Part shown: in pieces, positions 6,358 to 13,101 of the stretch
How positions within the stretch are numbered: position 1 is the stretch's first letter
Layout of the letters: the number at the start of each line of letters is the position of its first letter
DNA from: an uncultured Microbacteriaceae bacterium
GTDB lineage: Bacteria; Actinomycetota; Actinomycetes; Actinomycetales; Microbacteriaceae
Direction of reading: 5' to 3'
Length of the DNA: 13,140 nucleotides
NCBI GenBank assembly: GCA_943914115.1
Contig: CALUAU010000050.1
Coordinates: 1 to 13,140 of the forward strand
Notes under the pieces: generated by a model
The model's database searches: none
What the model was told of the DNA's origin: nothing
Seen by the model: the letters and a program-made list of their open reading frames with translations, nothing else
Translations under genes and position numbers: made by a program

Positions 6358-7263
6358 ATGTTTGGTATGACGCATTCCGACGCTTTGGCATCGACGGCTC
6401 TCATTTTTGAGGGTGGTGGGATGCGCGCCAGTTTCACTTCGGCGGTGGTGACCCGGCTCATTTCCGAGGGTATTGATTTTCCCTGGGTGGGTGGCATCTC
6501 GGCCGGTGCCAGCTGCACCGCGAACTATTTGAGCCGCGACGCCGGCCGCGCACGCGAATCGTTTGTGGAGTTGGCTGCCGACCCAAACTTTGGCAGTTGG
6601 CGCACCTGGATGCAGGGCAAGGGCCGGTTTCATGCCGAATATATTTATGAACAAACCGGGCTTCCTGGCGCGGCACTCCCCTACGATTGGGACGCGTTCC
6701 GCGCGCATCCGGCGCAATTCGCGATCGGCGCGGTGCAGGCTGACACTGGCCGGATGGTCTACTGGGGCCGCGACGATATGCACGACCTGCACGATCTGAT
6801 GGTGCGGGTGCGTGCCTCATCAACGCTGCCGGTGTGGATGCCGCCGGCGACGATTGACGGTCACGTGTATTTCGATGGGGCGCTGGGCCCCACCGGCGGA
6901 TTCGCGCTGGATGCTGCGAAAGCTGCAGGTTTTTCACGTTTTGTGGTGGTGCTCACGCGACCACGCAACTATGTGAAACCGCTCAGCGGCAGCGTTACTT
7001 CGGCTGGTTTACGCAAGCTTTTTCGACGCTATCCGGCGATTGCTGACGCGGTGATCAAGCGGCCCTTGCGGTATAACCGCACCCGTGTAGAGCTGTTTGA
7101 GTTGGAGCGCAGCGGCCGAGCATACCTGTTCAGCCCCGAGGGGTTAACCGTCTCGAACGCCGAAACCGATGTGCGCAAGCTGCGGCACATGTACGAGCTC
7201 GGTAGCGCTCAGATTGAACGCGAACTACCAGCGATACGCGAGTTTCTCGAGCTGCCCGGCTGA
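6358..7263 (+). CDS. Patatin-like phospholipase/hydrolase
   Basis: A 301-residue cytoplasmic-looking protein of the patatin family, close to the bacterial YjjU type. The serine-hydrolase features are in order: glycine-rich oxyanion segment 'EGGGMR' (18-23), nucleophile elbow G46-I-S48-A-G50, and catalytic aspartate in 'FDGALG' (D173), giving the expected Ser-Asp dyad. The oxyanion loop reads GGGMRA where GGGxRG is usual. No signal peptide or membrane segment is seen, so it should act on intracellular lipid or acyl-ester substrates; the true substrate is unknown. It starts 15 nt after the radical SAM stop, which suggests co-transcription, but it also has a possible leaderless start of its own. 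ATG 6358 is listed; ATG 6367 (three residues shorter) is equally plausible, because AACAAT at 6354-6359 lies 7 nt before it. Confidence 0.88.
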   Translation: MFGMTHSDALASTALIFEGGGMRASFTSAVVTRLISEGIDFPWVGGISAGASCTANYLSRDAGRARESFVELAADPNFGSWRTWMQGKGRFHAEYIYEQTGLPGAALPYDWDAFRAHPAQFAIGAVQADTGRMVYWGRDDMHDLHDLMVRVRASSTLPVWMPPATIDGHVYFDGALGPTGGFALDAAKAAGFSRFVVVLTRPRNYVKPLSGSVTSAGLRKLFRRYPAIADAVIKRPLRYNRTRVELFELERSGRAYLFSPEGLTVSNAETDVRKLRHMYELGSAQIERELPAIREFLELPG

Positions 7264-7326
7264 TCGCTTCACCCGGCGATTGACTTTGCATGACACGCTC
7301 AGCGGGGTTGTTGGTGTTCTGATCAG

Positions 7327-7332
7327 TAGCAT
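7327..7332 (+). promoter_or_regulatory. Probable -10 box for leaderless transcription of the aminotransferase gene
   Basis: TAGCAT lies exactly 6 nt before the ATG at 7339. The arrangement TAGCATGnGnGCATG recurs before the lipoprotein gene at 10907. The GAGGG at 7333-7337 is only 1 nt from the ATG, too close to serve as a normal ribosome site. Confidence 0.5.
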
Positions 7333-7338
7333 GAGGGC

Positions 7339-8490
7339 ATGAGCGAGCTTGTGTCCCGGATGCGCCGGTTTGGTACCACGATTTTTGCCGAAATGTCGGC
7401 GTTGGCTGTCGAACACGACGCCGTGAATCTCGGTCAGGGGTTCCCCGACACTTCTGGCCCGCAAGCGGTGCTGGATGCGGCGATCACGGCGATTACCGAG
7501 GGCCGTAACCAGTACCCGCCCGGCCCCGGAGTGCCGCAGCTTCGCAATGCCATCGCCGCACACCAGCGTCACTGGTATGGCCTGGAGTGGGATGTTGATT
7601 CGGAAGTGCTGGTCACCGCCGGGGCCACCGAGGCGCTGGCGGCGGCAATTCTGGCGCTGTGCGAACCGGGTGATGAGCTGATTGCGTTTGAGCCGTTCTA
7701 CGACGCCTACGATGCTGATGCGGCGCTCGCGCAGGCGACGCTCGTGCCGGTGCGGCTCGAATGGCCGGAGTTCGCGCTTGATGTTGATCGGCTTGCATCC
7801 GCCATCACACCCAACACCCGCGCAATTTTGGTGAACACGCCCCACAATCCCACCGGGCACGTGTTTTCACGTACCGAGCTCGCGCAGATTGCCGAGTTGG
7901 CTATCGCGCACGACCTCGTCGTGATTACCGACGAGGTGTATGAACACCTCGCGTTTGACGAGCACCTGCACATTCCGATGGCTTCGCTTCCGGGGATGCG
8001 TGATCGCACCGTTACGATCTCGTCCGGCGGTAAAACGTTCGCCACCACGGGCTGGAAGGTTGGTTGGGTGACTGGTTCTGCCGAGCTGGTGTCGGCAGTG
8101 ACCGCGGTGAAGCAGTGGCTCACCTATGTGAACGCTGGCCCCCTGCAGGAGGGTATTGCGACGGGGTTGGCACTGCCGGATGCCGAGTTTGCGGCGATTT
8201 GTGAGCAGCTGCGCGCCGGCCGTGACCTGCTGGTGCCGGCGCTTTCGGATGCCGGATTTGCGGTGGCACCGGTGAACGGTGGTTATTTTGCGGTGGCGGA
8301 TGCCGCTCCCCTGGGTGTGACTGATGCGGCGCAGCTGTGTCGTGAGCTGCCGCAGCGCATCGGGGTGGCGGCAGTGCCGCTATCGGCGTTTTACCGCGAT
8401 GCTTCGGGGGCTGAGTCGCTCGTGCGGTTCGCATTCTGTAAGCGCCCCGAGGTGCTGCAGGAGGCGGTAGCGAGGCTGCGCAAGCTGTAG
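7339..8490 (+). CDS. Class I/II PLP-dependent aminotransferase (DapC/YbdL-like)
   Basis: A 383-residue fold-type I aminotransferase. The N-terminus 'FGTTIFAEMSALA' (11-23) and 'VNLGQGFPD' (29-37) are typical of the subgroup containing mycobacterial Rv0858c (called DapC, N-succinyldiaminopimelate aminotransferase), E. coli YbdL and kynurenine aminotransferases. Visible PLP-site residues are 'NTPHNPTG' (N170), 'TDEVYEH' (D198, Y201), the Schiff-base lysine K232 in 'SSGGKTFATTGWK', and the carboxylate-binding R363 in 'VRFAFCK'. It is therefore expected to be active, exchanging an amino group between an amino acid and a 2-oxo acid in the cytoplasm. The amino-acid substrate cannot be read from the sequence: lysine-pathway DapC activity and methionine or glutamine transamination are both possible. 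It follows the patatin gene after 75 nt, probably with its own leaderless promoter. Confidence 0.9.
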   Translation: MSELVSRMRRFGTTIFAEMSALAVEHDAVNLGQGFPDTSGPQAVLDAAITAITEGRNQYPPGPGVPQLRNAIAAHQRHWYGLEWDVDSEVLVTAGATEALAAAILALCEPGDELIAFEPFYDAYDADAALAQATLVPVRLEWPEFALDVDRLASAITPNTRAILVNTPHNPTGHVFSRTELAQIAELAIAHDLVVITDEVYEHLAFDEHLHIPMASLPGMRDRTVTISSGGKTFATTGWKVGWVTGSAELVSAVTAVKQWLTYVNAGPLQEGIATGLALPDAEFAAICEQLRAGRDLLVPALSDAGFAVAPVNGGYFAVADAAPLGVTDAAQLCRELPQRIGVAAVPLSAFYRDASGAESLVRFAFCKRPEVLQEAVARLRKL

Positions 8491-8493
8491 GGT

Positions 8494-8507
8494 GCGGCGC
8501 TCGCCGC
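8494..8507 (+). terminator. Weak hairpin after the aminotransferase gene
   Basis: GCGGCG, CT, CGCCGC forms a short GC-rich stem (5 bp with a realistic 4-nt loop) 3 nt after the stop. It is followed by TTGTT and no real poly-T run. It may give partial termination. Confidence 0.35.
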
Positions 8508-8544
8508 TTGTTCACTTGTGCGGTTGGTTCGTGCCGGGCAGAGG

Positions 8545-8550
8545 TAGTGT
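8545..8550 (+). promoter_or_regulatory. Possible -10 box for the dGTPase gene
   Basis: TAGTGT fits TAnnnT and would give a leader of about 30 nt before the ATG at 8587. A TTGGTT at 8524-8529 is a poor -35 candidate with a 15-bp spacer. Confidence 0.35.
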
Positions 8551-8576
8551 GACACCAGCAGCCATTTGATATCGCC

Positions 8577-8580
8577 GAGG
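8577..8580 (+). promoter_or_regulatory. Ribosome binding site of the dGTPase gene
   Basis: GAGG lies 6 nt before the ATG at 8587. This decides between that ATG and the upstream TTG at 8566, which has no such site. Confidence 0.55.
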
Positions 8581-8586
8581 TTGTTC

Positions 8587-10116
8587 ATGAAACCGCATTC
8601 CCGCACTGCCCGACGTTTCGCCGATGCTGTTGGCGGTCACGAGATTGCCGATAGCGACACCGAGTTTCGACGCGATCTGGAGCGCATCCGATTTTCGCCC
8701 TATTACGCGCGGCTTTCGGCCGTGACACAGGTGATCGGCCAAACGGGCGCCGGGCCGCTCGTGCATAATCGGCTCACGCACTCGCTCAAAGTCACCGCGG
8801 TGGCACGCACTATCGCGAAGCAACTGGCGGATGAACTTGATGAACTCGCCGCCAAACGCGACGAGTACCGCTGTGACCCGGTGGTGACGCAGGCGGCAGC
8901 TGCCGCGCACGATCTCGGGCATCCACCGTTTGGGCATCTTGGCGAGCAGGTGCTCGACCGGGTCGCTCGTGAAACACTCGGCCTGCCAGATGGGTTTGAG
9001 GGAAATGCCCAGACCTATCGCATCGTCACCGCCCTGGATGTGTGGCACGATACCGACCACGGCCTCAACCTCACTGCCGCCACTCGCTCGGCAACCGCGA
9101 AGTATCCGTGGACACCTGCGGTTACGGTCACCGATCCCGCCGCGTTGCTGCCGCCGGGGTTGCGCCGGATTGATGGCGAGCTGGTGGTGCGCAAATATTC
9201 GGCCTATTTTGTGGATGCGGCAGATCTTGCGGATGCCAGGGAGGGGTCTGCCGGGGTTTTGCCGCTGCAGCAGTCGCTCGAAGCGACGGTGATGGATATT
9301 GCCGACGATATTGCCTATTCGGTGCACGATGTCGATGATTTTTATCGGGCCGGTCTGCTCGGTAAGGGCGCGGTTGCGCGTGAGCTTGGTTCGTGGCTTG
9401 AGGATGCGTTGGAGTTGCGGCAGCTGGATGCCTCACAGCTGGGTGGGCAGCGGCCCCGACCGGGTGCCCCGTTGGAGCTGTTGCGGCGCAAACTGCACGC
9501 TGACGACCCCTGGATCGCCGATGATGATGCGTTTGCGGATGCGGTGCGGCTGGTGGCTGATGACCTGGTGGATGGTCTGCTCGCGGAAGATTTCGATGGC
9601 TCACTCACCACTGAGCGGGCACTGTCGTCGTTCACGAGCCGCTGGATCGGGTATCTGCAGCAGGCGGTGGTGTTGGCTCCGGCAGACAATCCGCGCACGG
9701 GGCTTGTGACATTGGATGTGGCGGCCTGGCACGCGGTGAATGTGCTCAAGTTTGTGCACCGGCACTTTATTTTGAACCGGCCCGATATTGCGATGTATCA
9801 GCGCGGGCTCAGCCTTGTGTTGCTGCGGATCGTGAACGGATTAACGTCGTGGCTCGACGACCGGTATGACCGTGAACGGGTGCCGCCGCGGCTGCGAGAG
9901 CTTGTTGAGCTCGCCACCCGTCAGCAGTTGGCGCTCATGCAGCGTCGCCCCGAGGGGGTACCGACGCCCGAGTCGGTGGCGCAAGCGCACCGGTTTGGGG
10001 TGGGGCGTGGAGTGCTCGACTATGTGTCGTCACTCTCGGACGATCAGGCGTTTGCACTGTCGGAGGCGATTGATGGTCGACCCGACCGGCTGTGGGAAAT
10101 CGGCCGCAGCCTGTAG
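8587..10116 (+). CDS. dGTPase-like deoxynucleoside triphosphate triphosphohydrolase (HD domain)
   Basis: A 509-residue HD-superfamily protein of the Dgt family, which hydrolyses dNTPs to the deoxynucleoside and triphosphate and so helps set dNTP pools. The metal-binding histidine and aspartate residues are visible: H65 in 'HNRLTHSLKV', H108-D109 in 'AAAHDLGHPPFGHLGE', and the later D240/D241 in 'MDIADDIAYSVHD'. The N-terminal 'DRIRFSPYYARLSAVTQV'-type segment (seen here as 'LERIRFSPYYARLSAVTQV', 31-49) is also characteristic. The length is longer than the shortest bacterial dGTPases but normal for this branch. ATG 8587 is preferred over TTG 8566 because GAGG (8577-8580) stands 6 nt before it. 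Nucleotide specificity and allosteric control cannot be seen. It converges on the MOSC gene with 35 nt between stops. Confidence 0.92.
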   Translation: MKPHSRTARRFADAVGGHEIADSDTEFRRDLERIRFSPYYARLSAVTQVIGQTGAGPLVHNRLTHSLKVTAVARTIAKQLADELDELAAKRDEYRCDPVVTQAAAAAHDLGHPPFGHLGEQVLDRVARETLGLPDGFEGNAQTYRIVTALDVWHDTDHGLNLTAATRSATAKYPWTPAVTVTDPAALLPPGLRRIDGELVVRKYSAYFVDAADLADAREGSAGVLPLQQSLEATVMDIADDIAYSVHDVDDFYRAGLLGKGAVARELGSWLEDALELRQLDASQLGGQRPRPGAPLELLRRKLHADDPWIADDDAFADAVRLVADDLVDGLLAEDFDGSLTTERALSSFTSRWIGYLQQAVVLAPADNPRTGLVTLDVAAWHAVNVLKFVHRHFILNRPDIAMYQRGLSLVLLRIVNGLTSWLDDRYDRERVPPRLRELVELATRQQLALMQRRPEGVPTPESVAQAHRFGVGRGVLDYVSSLSDDQAFALSEAIDGRPDRLWEIGRSL

Positions 10117-10151
10117 ACCTGCCCCGGGTGTCGCATCCGCGTGCTCGTCTA

Positions 10152-10847
10152 TTAGGTGGTGCCGAACAGCCGTGCCGAGTCGTCTTCGAGCTCGCCACTG
10201 AGCCGACGCTGAAGTGTCGCACGCCAGCGTTCGGGAAGTTCGGGCGATGCGAGTAGGCGCTGGATGTCGCCAGTGTCGTTGCGGTCGACGTTCATGATGC
10301 GATTGGTTTCGGCCACCGATACCGAGTTTTCGAGTCGTTCATCCAGACGCAGGGTGTCGCCCCGGGCGACGGTGCCGGGTTCGAGCACCCGGAAATAGAA
10401 ACCGGTGCGGTTGGTGGTTTGCATGAGCTGCGGCAGCTGCCTCATCCTCCAGCGTGCCGATACCGTGGCGCAAGGGCGGCGTGGCTGAGTGACCTGCACG
10501 CGCAGATCGTCGAGTTGAAAAATGTCGCCGAGGTTCACCTGTTCGTCGGTGAGACCTTCGAGGGTGAGGTTTTCGAAGAGCGCGCCTTCGGGAAGGGGGA
10601 TACCGTCGGCCCGCCACCGGTCGATGAACTCGAACGGGTAGCAACAGATTGCCTTGTTGGGGCCGCCGTGCACTTTCAGGTTGCCCTGTTCGTCGCCTTC
10701 GAGCCCTTGCAGGGTGACTGGCACGCGCCCGTCACGGGGTGTTTTGGCTGCACCAGTGTTGATTTCGCGGCCGTTCCACTGTTGGGTGGTGACTTTGCCG
10801 GTGCGCACCCGACGAACCCTGCCGATGAGTCTGTGCGTGTGCGTCAT
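10152..10847 (-). CDS. MOSC-domain protein (YiiM-like)
   Basis: A 231-residue cytoplasmic protein. The MOSC core shows 'GLEGDEQGNLKVHGGPNKAI' (48-67), 'CCYPFEF' and 'FENLTLEGL' (91-99), and a cysteine in 'QPRRPCATVS' (C126) where the family has its conserved, probably sulfur-carrying or cofactor-binding cysteine. A C-terminal '3-alpha' region (about 173-215, 'SVSVAETNRIMNVD') identifies the YiiM/YuaD-like branch. Relatives of this branch take part in molybdenum-cofactor-dependent detoxification of N-hydroxylated bases; by homology this protein may bind Mo cofactor, but I see no molybdoenzyme in the window. The ATG at 10847-10845 is chosen over a 32-residue longer reading because that extension is unlike the family. 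CACACT lies 6 nt upstream, consistent with leaderless translation. It is divergent from the lipoprotein gene. Confidence 0.9.
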   Translation of the reverse strand: MTHTHRLIGRVRRVRTGKVTTQQWNGREINTGAAKTPRDGRVPVTLQGLEGDEQGNLKVHGGPNKAICCYPFEFIDRWRADGIPLPEGALFENLTLEGLTDEQVNLGDIFQLDDLRVQVTQPRRPCATVSARWRMRQLPQLMQTTNRTGFYFRVLEPGTVARGDTLRLDERLENSVSVAETNRIMNVDRNDTGDIQRLLASPELPERWRATLQRRLSGELEDDSARLFGTT

Positions 10848-10853
10848 GGTTTG

Positions 10854-10859
10854 AGTGTG
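10854..10859 (-). promoter_or_regulatory. Possible -10 box for leaderless transcription of the MOSC gene
   Basis: On the minus strand CACACT lies 6 nt before the ATG at 10847-10845, and no Shine-Dalgarno site is visible. The match to TAnnnT is partial. Confidence 0.3.
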
Positions 10860-10906
10860 GCATGGCTCGCTGACCTGGTTCTGGGTGCGCGATGAGGCTC
10901 GGCCGT

Positions 10907-10912
10907 TAGCAT
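10907..10912 (+). promoter_or_regulatory. Probable -10 box for leaderless transcription of the lipoprotein gene
   Basis: TAGCAT lies exactly 6 nt before ATG 10919 in the arrangement TAGCATGnGnGCATG, as at 7327. No ribosome site is present. Confidence 0.5.
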
Positions 10913-10918
10913 GTGCGC

Positions 10919-11578
10919 ATGCGAAATCAACGACGTGCCGCACTGGCTTTCTCTTTGCTACTGGCGCTGCCTCTTGCCGCTTGTTCGACGGCAGATTCGG
11001 AGGGTGATCCGAAACCCGACCTGAACAGCGTCACCCAGATTCCCGAGTCGTGGTTGCAGCAGACCGCTGATGGCTGGGAGTCATCGGACGGCTACGGGCT
11101 CGAATACCCGGTGCTGAGCGAGGGTGAGTGCCTGTTGGCCGAGAAGATGCCGCGCATCCTTGATAAGCGGGCAAAGATCACTAATGTTGGCTGGGGTAGC
11201 TATGCGAACGATACCGAGGGGTATCGCTACATCTGTGACTTCTGGCGGCGCGATATGTACGCGGGCGACTTGCAGATCATCCAGGCTTCAAATAGCGCCG
11301 ATGCTCAGGCAGCCTACGACGAATTCAAGAACACGCCGAGCACACCAGAACAAGACAACACAGTCGAGACGGTCACCTCGGGCAATCTTGAAGTGTTGGT
11401 GTTGACGCGCTGGTATCCCACGAACCCGCAAGGCTATTACAGTGCGCTGTATTACGACGAGGATGCCCAGGCACTGTTCATTATCGAGATCAATTCGCTG
11501 TCGAAAGAAAACTTTGATGCGCTCTCGCCGCAGGATGTCGCGGATCTACTCGTGGGGTTGATGGCAACCGCTCAGTAG
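10919..11578 (+). CDS. Secreted lipoprotein of unknown function
   Basis: A 219-residue protein with a classic lipoprotein signal: basic start (M-R-N-Q-R-R), hydrophobic stretch 7-20 and lipobox L19-A20-A21-C22. The mature protein should be lipid-anchored on the outer face of the membrane at C22. After a polar linker (23-40) comes a domain I do not recognise. It contains just two cysteines, C71 and C106, which could form a disulfide, and several aromatic blocks ('YICDFWRRDMYAGD', 'RWYPTNPQGYYSALYYDED'). The end is 'ALSPQDVADLLVGLM'. The size and pattern recall other single-domain actinobacterial lipoproteins, but I assign no family. ATG 10919 is preferred over GTG 10913 because of the spacing to the TAGCAT box. 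It is followed by a strong hairpin. Confidence 0.85.
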   Translation: MRNQRRAALAFSLLLALPLAACSTADSEGDPKPDLNSVTQIPESWLQQTADGWESSDGYGLEYPVLSEGECLLAEKMPRILDKRAKITNVGWGSYANDTEGYRYICDFWRRDMYAGDLQIIQASNSADAQAAYDEFKNTPSTPEQDNTVETVTSGNLEVLVLTRWYPTNPQGYYSALYYDEDAQALFIIEINSLSKENFDALSPQDVADLLVGLMATAQ

Positions 11579-11626
11579 CGGGCAAGCATTAGTGCTTTGT
11601 TGTTAGCTCGCAGGTTGCGAGCCAGA

Positions 11627-11677
11627 AAATGAAGTTGCCCTCACCGGTTCATTGAATCGATGAGGGCAACTTCATTT
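11627..11677. terminator. Strong bidirectional hairpin terminator
   Basis: A perfect 17-bp inverted repeat: AAATGAAGTTGCCCTCA (11627-11643) with its exact complement at 11661-11677. The interior 11645-11659 also pairs (CGGTTC, loop ATT, GAATCG, with one G.U), so all but one C.A mismatch and a 3-nt loop are paired. It lies between the converging lipoprotein and surface-protein genes. The minus-strand product ends in ATTTTC, a modest U tail. Confidence 0.85.
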
Positions 11678-11685
11678 GCGCTGAG

Positions 11686-13101
11686 TTATGAGCTCAGGCG
11701 TTTGCGGGTAATGATCAGTGCTGCGGTACCAATGGTGGTCAGCAGCAGTGCTGCGCCGACGATCGGGCCCATGTTCTGCGCCCCCGTACTCGGAAGCGCA
11801 GGGGTTTGATCCGTAGGCTGGCTCGGATTTGCCGACTCGACCGGCTTCTCCGGCACCGGGGTCGGTTCAGAGGTGGGTTCAGGCGTCGGCTCCGGCGTGG
11901 GGTCAGGCGTCGGCTCCGGCGTGGGTATCGGTGTGGGCTCTTCTGTCACGGTGGTCGGGTTGTCAAGTTCGACTTCCACCGTTTTACGACCCTCAATCGT
12001 TACCGTCACTTCAGTGCCCGACTCGGCACCTGCTGTAAACCGCGGCTCGCCATAGCTGACCTTCTTTGAGTCGTTAACCTCAACATCGGCAGGCTTCTTT
12101 TCGGTCAGGGTGACCTTAGTTCCAGCGGGCACGTCTTCAGGCAGACGCACAGCTTCACCGTTTTTCACGGTGAGGGTGCCGGTGATCTCTTCGCCGTTCA
12201 GCGTGTAGGAGTATCCGATTTTGTACTCGGTGTCTTCGGGAAGGAGCCCCGCCCCTTCACCGCTCACCGATTTGGCGACTGAGAGATTGCCCTTCTGCAG
12301 CTCAGCCTTATTGACGAGGTTGAGTTTGACCGGTTCGTGCGTTTTCGGCGTGACGGTGTAGCCCCCGTCGTCGTTCTTCGAAACACCGTTGCCGGTGATT
12401 TCGTAGTCGCCCCATTCGATGCCTTCGATTTCTGGGAGGTTCACTTCGGTGATGGTGAACTCGGTGCCGATCTTGTAGCGCTTTGAATTGAGGCGGTTTT
12501 CTTCTCCGGCCGCGAACGTGAGCGTGTCTTCTTCACCGTCAGCGGTGTACTTGACGGTGTATTTGGTGTCGGCGGGAACCTTGTCTGCACCGCTACCCTC
12601 AACCGACTTGGCGATTGAGAACCTGGTGTATTCCTTACCAGAGCCGGTGCCGCCACCGATTGCGGTCCACGTGAAGTCGGCTTCGACTGTTTTCTTGTTG
12701 ACAGTTGCTTTGTTCTTGTAGACGTCGCCGTCGAAGGTCTTGCCGTCGATCTTTGTCCAGTAGAGCACCCGGTACTGCACACGTTTATCGGTAGGAATGT
12801 TCTTCACCGTTGTGGTAAATGATGTTTTCCCTTCGGCTGCGTCTGTGGTGACGTTTGCCGGGTCAAGCGGTGCCCAATCTTCTCCTGCAACGAAGCTGCC
12901 GTCGGGGTTGACGTTGCGGAACTCGACTTCGATCGGGTACTCGTTGAGCTTGTGCCGCTCACTCGAAGTGTCATGGACGATCTCGTCGGTGATCGTCACC
13001 GTACCGTTTTCTGCGGAGGTCGACGGGAACGAGACACCCCAGGCAATCAGGTCTTGCGAGACATTGGTTCTCGTGCTGTATTTGGCCGTGGGTCGCCCCC
13101 T
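11686..13101 (-). CDS. LPXTG-anchored surface protein with DUF5979-like repeats, 5' end interrupted
   Basis: Extracellular wall protein; residue numbers count from GTG 12999-12997, the first usual start codon in the frame. Residues 1-115 form a beta-rich adhesin-type domain. Two repeats follow (about 126-233 and 237-348), each opening with an 'IAKSVEGSGA' or 'VAKSVSGEGA' motif and ending in 'VNKAEL' or 'LDNPTT', typical of DUF5979 modules. A Pro/Thr/Glu spacer (353-385), LPSTG (402-406), a membrane helix (about 411-431) and the tail 'RKRLSS' complete a sortase substrate. Protein-like sequence continues upstream of the GTG in the same frame ('KYSTRTNVSQDLIAWGVSFP', 13083-13024), but an in-frame TGA stands at 13104-13102. 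The GTG lacks a ribosome site and no signal peptide follows. The gene is therefore probably a truncated or broken copy of a longer protein, unless the TGA is a sequence error. No sortase gene is in the window. Confidence 0.8.
   Translation of the reverse strand, partial: RGRPTAKYSTRTNVSQDLIAWGVSFPSTSAENGTVTITDEIVHDTSSERHKLNEYPIEVEFRNVNPDGSFVAGEDWAPLDPANVTTDAAEGKTSFTTTVKNIPTDKRVQYRVLYWTKIDGKTFDGDVYKNKATVNKKTVEADFTWTAIGGGTGSGKEYTRFSIAKSVEGSGADKVPADTKYTVKYTADGEEDTLTFAAGEENRLNSKRYKIGTEFTITEVNLPEIEGIEWGDYEITGNGVSKNDDGGYTVTPKTHEPVKLNLVNKAELQKGNLSVAKSVSGEGAGLLPEDTEYKIGYSYTLNGEEITGTLTVKNGEAVRLPEDVPAGTKVTLTEKKPADVEVNDSKKVSYGEPRFTAGAESGTEVTVTIEGRKTVEVELDNPTTVTEEPTPIPTPEPTPDPTPEPTPEPTSEPTPVPEKPVESANPSQPTDQTPALPSTGAQNMGPIVGAALLLTTIGTAALIITRKRLSS
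11879..11924 (-). repeat. 24-bp tandem repeat coding for the Pro-Thr-Glu wall spacer
   Basis: The 22-base unit TCAGGCGTCGGCTCCGGCGTGG (as TCAGGCGTCGG plus CTCCGGCGTGG) occurs at 11879-11900 and again, identically, at 11903-11924, a 24-bp period. On the minus strand it encodes PTPEPTPD/E-type repeats. The flanks continue degenerate copies on both sides. In-frame slippage here would change spacer length by 8 residues. Confidence 0.75.

Noticed and set aside
5851..6792. A long minus-strand frame opposite the radical SAM and patatin genes
   Set aside because: It is antisense to two well-supported genes and has a low-complexity, Arg/His/Ala-rich translation with no recognisable motif.
7263..7280. 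ATCGC/GCGAT inverted repeat just after the patatin stop as a terminator
   Set aside because: It has only a 5-bp stem with an 8-nt loop and no T run, too weak to claim.
10117..10151. TAGAC...GTCTA between the dGTPase and MOSC stops as a terminator
   Set aside because: Only 5 pairs span about 30 unpaired bases, so chance is the simplest explanation.
10848..10943. An N-terminal extension of the MOSC protein by 32 residues
   Set aside because: The extension is unlike the family, overlaps the lipoprotein start and promoter, and the ATG at 10847 is preceded by a plausible leaderless -10 box.
11806..12069. Plus-strand frames rich in Gly/Val/Arg opposite the surface-protein spacer
   Set aside because: They are antisense readings of the proline-threonine-glutamate repeat. 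The minus-strand frame with LPSTG and a membrane helix is the real gene.
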